The position numbers and the translations under genes are program-made. The notes below the pieces were generated by a model, which ran no database searches, was not told the origin of the DNA, and saw only the letters and a program-made list of their open reading frames with translations. A stretch of 64,000 bases of DNA from Myxococcales bacterium (lineage in GTDB: Bacteria; Myxococcota_A; Polyangia; Palsa-1104), in the NCBI GenBank assembly GCA_003170275.1, contig PNAM01000041.1:1-64000 (forward strand). The letters are read 5' to 3'. Positions 44,501-54,842 of this stretch are shown here, one piece after another. Position 1 is the first letter of the stretch. Every line of letters begins with the position of its first letter.

Positions 44501-46432
44501 GTTCCAGGACTTCTTCGTCGATCTCGATCTGCCGCCGACGGTCACGCAGCACGACGAGCTGGCCGTGCCGGTGGCGGTCTACAACTACCTGCCCGGGCCG
44601 CAGCGGGTGACCCTCGAGCTCGAGGATTCGCCGTGGTTCGAGCGGCTGGGCGACAAGAGCCAGTCGATCGATCTTTCACCGTCGCAGGTGGGCGTGCGCT
44701 ACTTCCGCATTCGCTCGAACGGCGTGGGCCGCAAGAAGCTGCTGGTGCGCGCGCGCGGCACCTCCGCGTCGGATGCGATCGAAAAGTCGGTCGAGCTCGT
44801 GCCGGACGGCGCCGAGCGCGCGGTGTCGTTCCAGGATCGGCTCGAGCCGGGCACGCGCAGCCACCAGTTCACCATCCCGCCCAATGCGATCGCCGATGCG
44901 TCGATCGCGGGCCTGAAGATCTACCCGTCGATGGCGACCCATGTGATCGAGGGGCTCGACTCGATGCTGCGCATGCCGGGCGGCTGCTTCGAGCAGACCT
45001 CGTCGACGACCTATCCCAACGCGCTGATCCTCGACTACCTGCGCACCACCGGAAAAGCGACGCCCGAGGTGGAGAAGAAGGCCAAGGAGTACCTCGCCGC
45101 GGGCTACCAGCGGCTGTTGTCGTTCGAGGTGCCGGGCGGCGGCTTCTCGTGGTTCGGCAGCGCGCCGGCCAACAAGATCCTCACGGCGTACGGGATCGAG
45201 GAGTTCTTCGACATGGCGCGCGTGCACACCATCGATCGCCGCGTGATCGAGCGCACCCAGGAGTGGCTGGTCAAGCAGCAGAAGGCGGACGGGAGCTGGG
45301 CGCCGGACAGCTCCTTCATTAATGAGGGGGCGACCAACCACTTCAACAACGACGTGACCCGCATCACGGCCTACATCGCGGTGGCGCTCAAGCACACCGG
45401 CTACAAGGGGGCGGCGGTGGCGCGCGCGTCGGACTACGTGCGCAACGCGATGGGAAACGAGAAGGCGCATGATGCCTACACGCTCGCGCTCGCGGTCGAG
45501 CTGTTGTCGGGTCGCGACCACGCGCTCGACGCGGTGCTCGAGCGCCTGTGGGCGAGCACAAGGACGAAGCCGACGGCAAGACCTCGTCGTTCACGTCGAA
45601 GGAGAAGACGCCGACCTACGGCAGCGGCAAGTCGGGGACGGTCGAGACCACCGCTTTGGCGGCGTACGCGATGTTGCAGTCGCCAAACGGCCAGCTCGGG
45701 CGGATCGATCGCGCGATCGGGTACCTCCTCGGCAACAAGGACACGTTCGGCAACTGGTACTCGACGCAGGCGACGATCTTGTCGCTCAAGGCGCTCTTGT
45801 CGTATGGCGGGCACACGCCGAACAAGGGCAAGGGAACGATCACCGTCACCGTCGACGGCAAGGCGGTGGCGAGCCTGAAGGTGGACGCGGCGACGGACGC
45901 GTTGCAGGCGCTCGATCTGCCGCAGGCGACGGTGCCGGGCCGTCACGAGGTGGCGCTGGTGTTCGACGGCACAGGGCGGCTGGCGTATCAGCTCGTCGGG
46001 CGCTACTTCGAGCCGCGCCTGGTCAACGCCGGCGACCAGCCGTCCGCCGGCGAGCTGCAGGTCGCGACCAGGCTCGATCGCACGCACCTGAAGATGGGCG
46101 AAGGGCTGGTCGAGGAGGTGCGCTTCTCGTCGCGGTCGGGCGGCGTGGACATGCCGATCGTGACCGCCGGGTTGCCGCCCGGGTTCGACGTGGACAAAGA
46201 AGAGCTCGATCGGCTGGTGAAGACGCACGTGGTGGAGAAGGTGCAGCAGACGCCGCGTGAGCTGATCTTCTACCTGACGCGCCTCGAGGAGGACCACCCG
46301 CTGGCGATCTCGCTGCACCTGCGTTCGCGGTTCCCCGAGCGCGTGCAGGTGCCGCCGGCGACGGTGTACGAATATTACAAGCCAGAGAAGAAGGCGATCG
46401 GCGCGCCGCTCACGGTGACGGTCGACGGCTGA
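41574..46432 (+). pseudogene. Alpha-2-macroglobulin family protein, frameshifted, with GspG-like insert
   Basis: A Sec signal peptide (LALLIAAIPAQSA) is followed by MG domains (LLFESDKPLYQPTQIIHLRA, AIETDKPFYAPGDRVKLSI), the A2M family core and the thioester motif GGCFEQ with Cys near residue 1138. The alpha-alpha barrel follows (LVKQQKADGSWAPDSSF). Near nt 45548 the frame breaks by -1: the first frame runs into a basic nonsense tail ending at 45878, while the true continuation (EHKDEADGKTSS to VTVDG) lies in the other frame from 45548 to 46432. Residues about 715-830 look like the C-terminal half of a GspG pseudopilin (LLTDPWGQPWRIEAR, FLIASNGPDGVPSKDDLYPL), then a Gly/Met-rich linker. Intact relatives trap proteases in the periplasm. 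The break may be real decay or a sequence error. Confidence 0.85.
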
Positions 46433-46447
46433 GACGCGGTGCCGCGC

Positions 46448-47464
46448 TCACCGGCCGCTGCCGTGCTCAGCGCGGTAATCCGAAAGCAGGCCGCGTGCCC
46501 GCTGCAGGAGCTCGCGCGGGAGCAGCGTCGGGGCCATCTTGTCGCGTGCGACCCGCGCGGCGGCGAAGAACTCGGCGCGGAACGAGTCGCTCACCGGCAC
46601 AATCTTGACGCCTTGATGCTGGAAGGCGCCGTGCAGGAGCGCCTCCTCCTGCTGCCGCGAGACTTCGTCGAGGCGATTCGCCATCTGCGCAGTCGCCGCC
46701 CGAAGCTGGCGCTGGTCGTCCGGCGAGATCAGCGCGAACGCGCGGTTCGTCAGCAGCACGCAGCCGAACAGATACTCGCCGCGGAGATCGACCAGGTAGG
46801 GCGCCTCCGTCGACCACTGGAAGGCCAGCGCCGCGGTCGGCAGCGCCCAGAACGCGTCGCTGTGGCCGGCGTCGAACTCGCGTCCCGCTCGCTCGAGCGC
46901 CGCAGGCACGATGTTGAGCCCCATCTCGCGCGCCAACGAGATGAAGGTGGTTTCGAGGTCCCAGATCCAGATGCGGGTCGCGCGCAGCTCCGCCATGCTG
47001 GTGACCGGCCGGCGGCCGAAATAGATGCCGGCGCCGAGCGGCGACGTGCCGAGATAGACGAACCCGGACTGCTGCGCCTCAGCGGCCAGATCGGCGGCGA
47101 GTTGGTTCACGACGTACTTCGCCTCCCCGGCTTCTTGGAAGAGTCCAGGCACTTCGAGCACGCGCAGGCTCGGCATCACCCGCCGACAGCCGGGGCCGCC
47201 CGACCCGGTGCCCTCGAGGCTCCCGCGCTGAACGCGCTCGAAGACCTGGTTCTCGTCGCCGGCGATGCCGCCCAGGTACCACTTGAGCCGCACCTCGTCG
47301 TTGGTCGCCTGCGCGACGTCACGCGAGAACGCCTTCATTTCGCGCGCCCACGCCGTCCCCTCGGGCACGACCGTGCCCATGCGCAGCGTGTACTTCGGGT
47401 CCGCCGACGCGCCGCGCGGCAGCGTCGCCACCAGCCCGAGGAGCAGCCATCCAAGCCATCGCAT
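46448..47464 (-). CDS. TRAP-type transporter substrate-binding protein (DctP-like)
   Basis: The product has 338 residues from the ATG at 47464, with signal peptide LGWLLLGLVATLPRGASA. The domain shows TRAP SBP hallmarks: YTLRMGTVVPEGTAWAREM, GSLEGTGSGGPG, VPGLFQEAGEAKYVV, and the region around ATRIWIWD where the family's substrate-binding Arg lies. TRAP SBPs deliver carboxylates to DctQM permeases, but no permease gene is adjacent, so it either serves a distant one or has another role. It converges with the alpha-2-macroglobulin gene, and diverges from the membrane protein at 47531. Confidence 0.85.
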   Translation of the reverse strand: MRWLGWLLLGLVATLPRGASADPKYTLRMGTVVPEGTAWAREMKAFSRDVAQATNDEVRLKWYLGGIAGDENQVFERVQRGSLEGTGSGGPGCRRVMPSLRVLEVPGLFQEAGEAKYVVNQLAADLAAEAQQSGFVYLGTSPLGAGIYFGRRPVTSMAELRATRIWIWDLETTFISLAREMGLNIVPAALERAGREFDAGHSDAFWALPTAALAFQWSTEAPYLVDLRGEYLFGCVLLTNRAFALISPDDQRQLRAATAQMANRLDEVSRQQEEALLHGAFQHQGVKIVPVSDSFRAEFFAAARVARDKMAPTLLPRELLQRARGLLSDYRAEHGSGR

Positions 47465-48482
47465 CGCGTGAGCGTATCCCGCGGACCGGCGGCGGCGCAA
47501 CCGGTGGCCGCTCTAGTGTAGTATCCGCGCGTGACCACCTGGCTGCGCTCGTCGCGCTTCGATCTGTGGCTGCAGCTCGGCGCGCTGGCGGCGATCGCGC
47601 CGGCGCTGCTGATCCACGGCGCGTTCGATCCGGCACGGGCGTCGTCGATGCTCCCGCTGGTGTCGCTGATCGCGATCCCGTTCCTGCACGTGTTCGGCTC
47701 GTTCCTGTTCGCGTTCTCCGGCGAGCGCAACGCCAGCGCGTCGCCGCCGCGCCGGCTGGGCGTCCAGTGGGCGACGTGGATCGCCGCGGCGCTGCTGTTG
47801 CAGGCGATCGCGCCGCGCGCGCTGGCCACCTTCGCGCTGCTCTACGGCGGCTGGCACATCCTGCGGCAGAACTTCGGCTTCCTGCGCGAGATCGCTCACC
47901 GCGCGGGGCTCGATCACGATCGCGCGCTGCGCCGGCTCGATCTGGCGGCCTGCGTCGCGCCGGCGGTCGCGCTGTGGCTGCTGGTCGCCTCGCGCGGACC
48001 CTGGCGCTTCATCAACGCCGACGTCTACCACGCGGCCGCGCCGGCCTGGCTGTTGTCGCTGGCGTTCGTCGCGGTGCCGGCCACGCTGCTGCTGCGCGAG
48101 CGCCGGCTCGCCGGCCGCTGCTCGTCTGGCGGCGGGCTGCTCTTGCTCGCGGGCAACGCCGCGGCGCTGCTCGGACCCGCGCTGCTGCTCGACGATCTGA
48201 CGCTCATCTACACGCTCTCGGCCTCGTACCATGGCTTTCAGTACCTGGCCTATCTCGCCGAGCGCGAGCGCGAACGACGACCCGCCGAAGATCCGACCCG
48301 CGTGCTGTTGCCGCTCGCCTCGGCGATCGTGTTGTGCATGCTTGGTTGGTTCGTCACGCTGGTGGTGATCGCGTGGCTGTGCTCGGCCGCGCGCGCCGAG
48401 CAGGTGCTGCTGATCGGCTGGTACGTGATCGTGCCGTTCCACTACTTCGTCGACGGTCGGATCTGGCGCCGCGCGCCGCGGC

Positions 48483-49721
<1,239 letters not shown>

Positions 49722-49735
49722 CTGGGCCCATTGTA

Positions 49736-49993
49736 TCAGGCTCGTGGGCGACTGCTGAACCGATCGGCGACGGTGAGGCCGAGCCGCCCGAGTAGCAGCC
49801 CCGGCACCAGCAGGAACACCGTGACGCGAAGCAGCATGAACGCCGCGAGCGCGGCCAGCGGCGCGAAGCGGCCGTGGCGCGCACCGACGAGCGCGCTCAT
49901 CAGATCGACGTCGGACGCGAGGCGCCCGAGCGCGAAGTAGAGCACCAGCAAGAGCGCCAGCGCGACGGCCAGCCGGGGCACGCGACGGGTCAC
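49736..49993 (-). CDS. Small two-helix membrane protein
   Basis: The product has 85 residues with two hydrophobic helices (LAVALALLLVLYFALG; LLRVTVFLLVPGLLLGRLGL) separated by a short loop containing DVDLMSALVGARHGRF. It begins 7 nt after the stop of the preceding gene and is probably cotranscribed with it. No family recognised. Confidence 0.5.
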   Translation of the reverse strand: MTRRVPRLAVALALLLVLYFALGRLASDVDLMSALVGARHGRFAPLAALAAFMLLRVTVFLLVPGLLLGRLGLTVADRFSSRPRA

Positions 49994-50000
49994 GGTCTCG

Positions 50001-51122
50001 TCACCGTTTCCTTGGGGCGGTCAGCATGGCGAACAGGATGGCGTTGCCGATCGGGCCGCCGGTGACGAAGCGGCGCGCGCCCGAGCGATCGTCCGGCGCA
50101 CCGAACAGCTGCACGGTGGCGAACAGCGAGTCAAACAGCGCCGCGTCGCCGTTCATGCGCGCCGCGCCGAGCGCGAACCCGGTCGCGCTCACGCCGAAGC
50201 CGAGCACCAGCGGCCCGGAGTCGGCGTCGCCGCTGCCGCGGTGCCCGCGCGGATATTCGCGCAGCGCGCCGAAGCCGAGCGGGGCGCCGTAGAGCTCGCG
50301 CTTCATCGCGTCGACCAGGTCGTGCGACAGCGCGGGATCGGCCCACCCGAGAAAATACGCCGCCAGCGCGGTGCCCGATCCGCGCGGCGCGCCGCCCGGC
50401 ATGGTCTGGCGGAGCAGGCCGGTGCGCGCGTCGATCGAGCGCTGCCGCAGCCGCGCGCAGAAGCGCGCCACCAGCGCCGCATATTCGTGCGTGCCGAGCG
50501 CGCGGTCGTGTAGCGCGAGCGAGCCGATCACCGCCGCGTTGTCGACGGGGAACACCTCGCCCGGATACGAGTCCAGCAGCAGCGACGGCGCGCGCTCGAG
50601 CCGCCGTGCCAGCGCGGCGCTGACGCGATCGTTGAGGGCAGCGTGTGCGCCGGTGGGATCGAGCAGACGATCGAGGCTGAGCGCCAGGTTGAGATAACCG
50701 AGATACGAGCCGTGGTGCGCGTCGCCGTCGAGCGTCTCGAGCGGGTCGTCGCCGCTCCACGCGTCGGTGTCGAACTTGCGCACCGCCGGCGAGATCATCT
50801 TGGCGATGCACGTCTCGATCAGCGGCAGCTCGCGCGCGCGCCGCTCGGGGTGCTCGAGCGCGAGCTGGCCGAAGCCCATCGCCGCCATCATGTAGGTGCC
50901 GAACAGCCATTCCCCATCGAGGACCTTGGAGCCGAGGGGAAAGTCCCTGGGCGTCAGCGGCCGCGCGATGGTCTGCTCGAGGCCGCGCTCGAGCTTGCCC
51001 TGCAGCTCGCCGTCGCCGCGAAACCAACCGCCCGCCTCGCGCGCACACAGCCGATGGGGCACCGTCCAGGTCGCCACCGCGACGATCAGGATCCACAACG
51101 CGCGCCGTCGCAGCTTCGGCAT
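50001..51122 (-). CDS. Secreted alpha/alpha-toroid-like protein of unknown function
   Basis: The 373-residue product has an N-terminal signal or anchor (ALWILIVAVATWTVP). The rest is a series of paired helices with conserved loops (LDGEWLFGTYMMAAMGFG, DGDAHHGSYLGYLNLALSL, SYPGEVFPVDNAAVIGSLAL, GSGTALAAYFLGWADP). This pattern resembles (alpha/alpha)6-barrel proteins such as glycoside hydrolases or linalool-dehydratase-like enzymes. Asp, His and Glu in the loops could be catalytic, but no family motif is clear. It diverges from the TonB receptor gene. Confidence 0.7.
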   Translation of the reverse strand: MPKLRRRALWILIVAVATWTVPHRLCAREAGGWFRGDGELQGKLERGLEQTIARPLTPRDFPLGSKVLDGEWLFGTYMMAAMGFGQLALEHPERRARELPLIETCIAKMISPAVRKFDTDAWSGDDPLETLDGDAHHGSYLGYLNLALSLDRLLDPTGAHAALNDRVSAALARRLERAPSLLLDSYPGEVFPVDNAAVIGSLALHDRALGTHEYAALVARFCARLRQRSIDARTGLLRQTMPGGAPRGSGTALAAYFLGWADPALSHDLVDAMKRELYGAPLGFGALREYPRGHRGSGDADSGPLVLGFGVSATGFALGAARMNGDAALFDSLFATVQLFGAPDDRSGARRFVTGGPIGNAILFAMLTAPRKR

Positions 51123-51225
51123 CGCACGTACTACGCTGCCGCGCCGGGTGGGCTCCCCGGCCGAACTTTACGTTTCTTTACAAAGCCCTGCGCACCATCG
51201 GACTGCGCTAGAGTCGACGCCGCTC

Positions 51226-53835
51226 ATGCACGCCTTCTTCCGGCGCTCGCTCCCGCTGTTCGTCCTGACCAGCACCTTCCTCGCATCGGCCGCTCGCGCC
51301 GACGAGGTCCCGGCGATCCCGGCGCTCTCGAAAGCGCCCCGGCTCACCCATTTCGTCGAAGCCAAGCCTCCTTTAGCGCTGGCCACCCGCGGTCAGGCGG
51401 AGGTCACTTTGACGATCGACGTGGACGCGCAGGGACACGTCAAGGCGGTCGAGGTGGCCAAGCCCGCCGGCGATGGCTTCGACGAGGCGGCCGTCGCCGC
51501 GGCGAAAGAATTCGTCTTCGAGCCCGGCGAGTACCAGGGCAAACCGGTCGCGGTGCGGATCACCTACGGCTACCGCTTCGCCATGAAGGCGGAGCCGCCG
51601 CCGGAATCGGTTGCGCCCGCGCCGGCTGGACCGACCGTCCCCGTCGGTGGCCGCGTGCTGGCGAAAGGCGACCGCGTGCCGCTGGTCGGCGTGGCGGTGC
51701 TCCTCGGCGACGATCTGCAGGCGGTCACCGACGATCTGGGGCAGTTTCACTTCGACGCAGTCGCGGTCGGCGAGCACGACTTGAAGCTGCGCGGCGGCGG
51801 CATCGCGCCCGTAAACGTGAAGATCAAGGCGAACCCGGGCAAGCGCCTCGAGCTCACCTACTACGTCGCAATCAAGGAGCGCTACACGTCGACGGTGCGC
51901 GGCAGGAAGGTGGTCGTGGAGACCGTCGAGCTCACGCTGCAGGCCGACGAGATCAAGCGCATCCCCGGCACGCAAGGCGACGTGCTCAAGTCGGTGCAGA
52001 ACCTGCCCGGCGTCGCGCGCGCCCCATTCGGCATCGGCCTCCTGATCGTCTGGGGCTCGGCGCCGCAGGACACGCGCACCTACGTCGACGGCGTCTATAT
52101 CCCGACGCTCTATCACTTCGGCGGGCTGCGCTCGACGGTCAACAGCGAGATGGTGCAGTCGCTGACCTTCTCGCCGGGCGCGTACGGCGTCGATCACGGC
52201 CTCGGCCTGGGCGGCGTCGTCGACGTCGAGTCGCGCAAGCCGCGCACCGACGGCTACCACGGCTTCGCGCAGCTCGATCTGATCGATGCGTCGCTGATGG
52301 TCGAAGGGCCGATCGGCAAGAAGCTCTCGTTCGCCGTCGCTGCGCGCGCCAGCCTGATCGGCGTGTTCCTGCCGATCTTCACGCGCGGCTCGAGCATCCA
52401 GCTGACGACGCAGTACTACGACTATCAGGCGCGCCTCACCTACCGGCCGACGGTGCGCGACGATCTCGATCTGTTCATCTTTGGCTCCGACGACGCGATC
52501 GACGTGCTCAACAAGAACTCGAACGCCGCGCTCTCCGCGGCTTTCGGATCGCACACGTTCTATCACCGCGGGATCGGCAGCTGGCTCCATCGTTTCTCGA
52601 ATCGCGCGACGCTCTCGTTGATCGCCTCGGTCGGCTACGACGTGCCGTTTCAATTTCGCGTGGCCACCGGCGACTCGATCTCGTCGATCGATCCCGGCTT
52701 GCTCTCGTACACCGTGCGTGCGGTCGCGCGCATCCCGCTCACCTCGTTCCTTCGGCTCGACGCGGGCCTCGACTACGAAGGCAATCGATTCACCTTCGAC
52801 CGAACGGCCGCTGCGGCAGGCGGCGGAGGTGGTGGCGGAATGGGCTTCGGCGGGATGGGCGGCGGCGGCGGAAGCAGCGCGCCCGACAACCTGGTGGTCT
52901 ACACCGATCACCCGGCGCCCTACGCGTCGGCGACGCTGTCGTTCTTCAACCAGCGCCTGACCATCGTTCCGCAGTTCCGGCTCGAGATCCTCACCTTCGC
53001 CGGCTATGCGGGCACGCCGAACGCGTTCTCCTCGACGTTCGTGCGACCCGAGCCGCGCCTGAGCGTTCGCTACCAGCCGGTTCGCTGGATGGCGATCAAG
53101 GCGGCCATCGGCGTGTTCGATCAACCGCCCCAGTCGCAGAATTTTTCGGCGGTGTTCGGCAACCCCAAGCTCGAGCCGGAGTTCGGCGTGCACTATGTCG
53201 GCGGCTTCGACTTCCAACCGACGCCGACGCTGCACATCGAGGTCGAGGCCTTCTACAAAGACCTCCGCAATCTGATCGTGCAGGGCGAGCTCGCCGGCGA
53301 TCCGCCGCTGATCAACCAGGGGCTCGGGCGCGTCTACGGTGGCGAGCTGCTGGTGCGCCAGGAGCTGTGGAAGAACCTGTTCGGCTGGATCTCGTACACG
53401 GTCTCGCGCAGCGAGCGGAAGGATCACCCCGATCAGGACTGGAAGATCTTCCAGTTCGATCAGACCCACATCCTGACGCTGATCGCCAGCTACAAGCTGC
53501 CGCGCGGCTACCAGCTGGGGCTGCGCTTCCGCTACGTGACCGGAAATCCCTACACGCCCGTGCTCTCGGCCTTCTACAACTCGAACAGCGATCGCTACAC
53601 GCCGATCCAGGGCCCGATCAACAGCGGTCGCCTCGGCTCGTTCAACCAGCTCGACATCCGCTTCGACAAGACCTGGACCTTCAACCGCTGGCGGATGTCG
53701 CTCTATCTCGATCTGCAGAACGTCTACAACGCGTCCAACCCCGAGGGCGTCAGCTACAACTTCGACTACACGCATCAGAACACCATCAACGGCTTGCCGT
53801 TCTTGCCCGTGCTCGGGCTGCGGGGGGATTTCTGA
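51226..53835 (+). CDS. TonB-dependent outer-membrane receptor with its own TonB C-terminal domain
   Basis: The product has 869 residues with a signal peptide (LPLFVLTSTFLASAARA). Unusually, residues about 45-125 are a TonB energy-transducing C-terminal domain (AEVTLTIDVDAQGHVKAVEV, AAVAAAKEFVFEPGEYQGKPV). A carboxypeptidase-regulatory-like domain follows (VGVAVLLGDDLQAVTDDLGQF), then the plug (DVLKSVQNLPGVARAPFG, YVDGVYIPTLYHFGG) and a large beta-barrel containing a Gly/Met-rich insert near residue 535. The end DF is a typical barrel terminus. The substrate is unknown. TAGAGT 11 nt before the ATG marks a probable -10 with a very short leader. The lipoprotein gene follows with a TGATG overlap. 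Confidence 0.9.
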   Translation: MHAFFRRSLPLFVLTSTFLASAARADEVPAIPALSKAPRLTHFVEAKPPLALATRGQAEVTLTIDVDAQGHVKAVEVAKPAGDGFDEAAVAAAKEFVFEPGEYQGKPVAVRITYGYRFAMKAEPPPESVAPAPAGPTVPVGGRVLAKGDRVPLVGVAVLLGDDLQAVTDDLGQFHFDAVAVGEHDLKLRGGGIAPVNVKIKANPGKRLELTYYVAIKERYTSTVRGRKVVVETVELTLQADEIKRIPGTQGDVLKSVQNLPGVARAPFGIGLLIVWGSAPQDTRTYVDGVYIPTLYHFGGLRSTVNSEMVQSLTFSPGAYGVDHGLGLGGVVDVESRKPRTDGYHGFAQLDLIDASLMVEGPIGKKLSFAVAARASLIGVFLPIFTRGSSIQLTTQYYDYQARLTYRPTVRDDLDLFIFGSDDAIDVLNKNSNAALSAAFGSHTFYHRGIGSWLHRFSNRATLSLIASVGYDVPFQFRVATGDSISSIDPGLLSYTVRAVARIPLTSFLRLDAGLDYEGNRFTFDRTAAAAGGGGGGGMGFGGMGGGGGSSAPDNLVVYTDHPAPYASATLSFFNQRLTIVPQFRLEILTFAGYAGTPNAFSSTFVRPEPRLSVRYQPVRWMAIKAAIGVFDQPPQSQNFSAVFGNPKLEPEFGVHYVGGFDFQPTPTLHIEVEAFYKDLRNLIVQGELAGDPPLINQGLGRVYGGELLVRQELWKNLFGWISYTVSRSERKDHPDQDWKIFQFDQTHILTLIASYKLPRGYQLGLRFRYVTGNPYTPVLSAFYNSNSDRYTPIQGPINSGRLGSFNQLDIRFDKTWTFNRWRMSLYLDLQNVYNASNPEGVSYNFDYTHQNTINGLPFLPVLGLRGDF

Positions 53836-54740
53836 TGCGCCGGCTCTCGTCGCTGCTGCTGGTCGTCTCGAGCGGGCTCGCGCTGGCGAGCGGCTGCTCC
53901 AACAATGATGACCCCGCTTCGTACATCACCGGGCTGCGCGTGCTGGCCATCAAGGCGGAGCCGCCCGAGGTTCCGGCCGGCGCCACGTCGGTGCTCACCG
54001 CGCTGGCGATCGACACGCAAGGCAGCGCGATCAGCATCGCGTGGGCGCAGTGCCTGCGCGCGGCGCTGCAAGGCGAAGCGATCAACCCCGACTGCATCAC
54101 CAACGCGACCGCCGACTATCTCGCGCCGATCGGGATGGGCCTGTCCGTGACCACCACCATGCCGATGGTCGACCCCACCAGCCTCGGCCGCCCCGACGCG
54201 AGCGGCGGCGTCTACCTCCCGATCATCGCGTACGTCAGCGCCGGCACCGACTCACTCACCGCCACCCATCAGCTCCGCCTCGGCCTCGGAACGCCCGCCA
54301 ACCAAAACCCGTCGCTGAGCGGCCTCTTCGAGGTCACCTCCAGCGTCGATGGCGGCGCCGCCGACACCACCACGCCCCTCGATGACACCAACCCGCTGGT
54401 CGTCCATTCCGGCGACAAGCTCACCCTGCGCGCGACCTTCCTGCCCGGCAGCGCCGAGGTCTACCCCATCTTCGACGGCGACCCGCACACCACGCCGCCA
54501 CGCAGCGTCACCGAAACGCTCTCGGTCTCCTGGTTCTCGACCGCCGGCAACTTCAGCGCCGCCTCGACGGGCGCCGACGTCACCGACATGATCTTCCACC
54601 TGGACCCGCCGACCGGCCGCAACACCAGCGGCCCACAGCTCCACCTGCCCCCGAGCGGCACCGCGATCGATCTGTGGATCGTCGGCCGAGACGAGCGCGG
54701 CGGAACGGACTACCTGCACCGAACGCTACAGTTCGAATAG
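53835..54740 (+). CDS. Lipoprotein partner of the TonB-dependent receptor
   Basis: The 301-residue product has a signal sequence with a lipobox-like SGLALASGC. The body is beta-rich with Ig-like features (YITGLRVLAIKAEPPEVPAG, SKRTLRA-like strand LTLRATFLP, closing LWIVGRDERGGTDYLHRTLQF). Such lipoproteins commonly follow myxobacterial TonB receptors and may bind substrate on the cell surface, as SusD-type partners do, although no SusD motif is present. The ATG shares its A with the receptor's stop codon (TGATG), so expression is coupled. Confidence 0.75.
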   Translation: MRRLSSLLLVVSSGLALASGCSNNDDPASYITGLRVLAIKAEPPEVPAGATSVLTALAIDTQGSAISIAWAQCLRAALQGEAINPDCITNATADYLAPIGMGLSVTTTMPMVDPTSLGRPDASGGVYLPIIAYVSAGTDSLTATHQLRLGLGTPANQNPSLSGLFEVTSSVDGGAADTTTPLDDTNPLVVHSGDKLTLRATFLPGSAEVYPIFDGDPHTTPPRSVTETLSVSWFSTAGNFSAASTGADVTDMIFHLDPPTGRNTSGPQLHLPPSGTAIDLWIVGRDERGGTDYLHRTLQFE

Positions 54741-54766
54741 ACACCGCGCGGCGACATTCGAGAATC

Positions 54767-54811
54767 TGGAGCCGATGCCCGGAATTGAACCGGGGACCTA
54801 CGGTTTACGAA
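54767..54811. repeat. Attachment-site copy (tRNA-Thr 3' fragment)
   Basis: This is 45 bp identical to 61308-61352, running from the CCA end of tRNA-Thr to its anticodon loop. The rest of the tRNA is absent here, so this is the duplicated target left by integration, not a functional gene. Confidence 0.92.
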
Positions 54812-54842
54812 TCCCAGGTGCCTTCGGCTGTAACGAGGGCGT

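Noticed and set aside
45540-45600. Programmed ribosomal frameshift in the alpha-2-macroglobulin gene
   Set aside because: No slippery heptamer or obvious downstream structure is visible at the break; an error or mutation is simpler.
54767-54842. Second tRNA-Thr gene
   Set aside because: Only the 3' 45 nt match; the 5' half is absent, so it is an attachment-site remnant.
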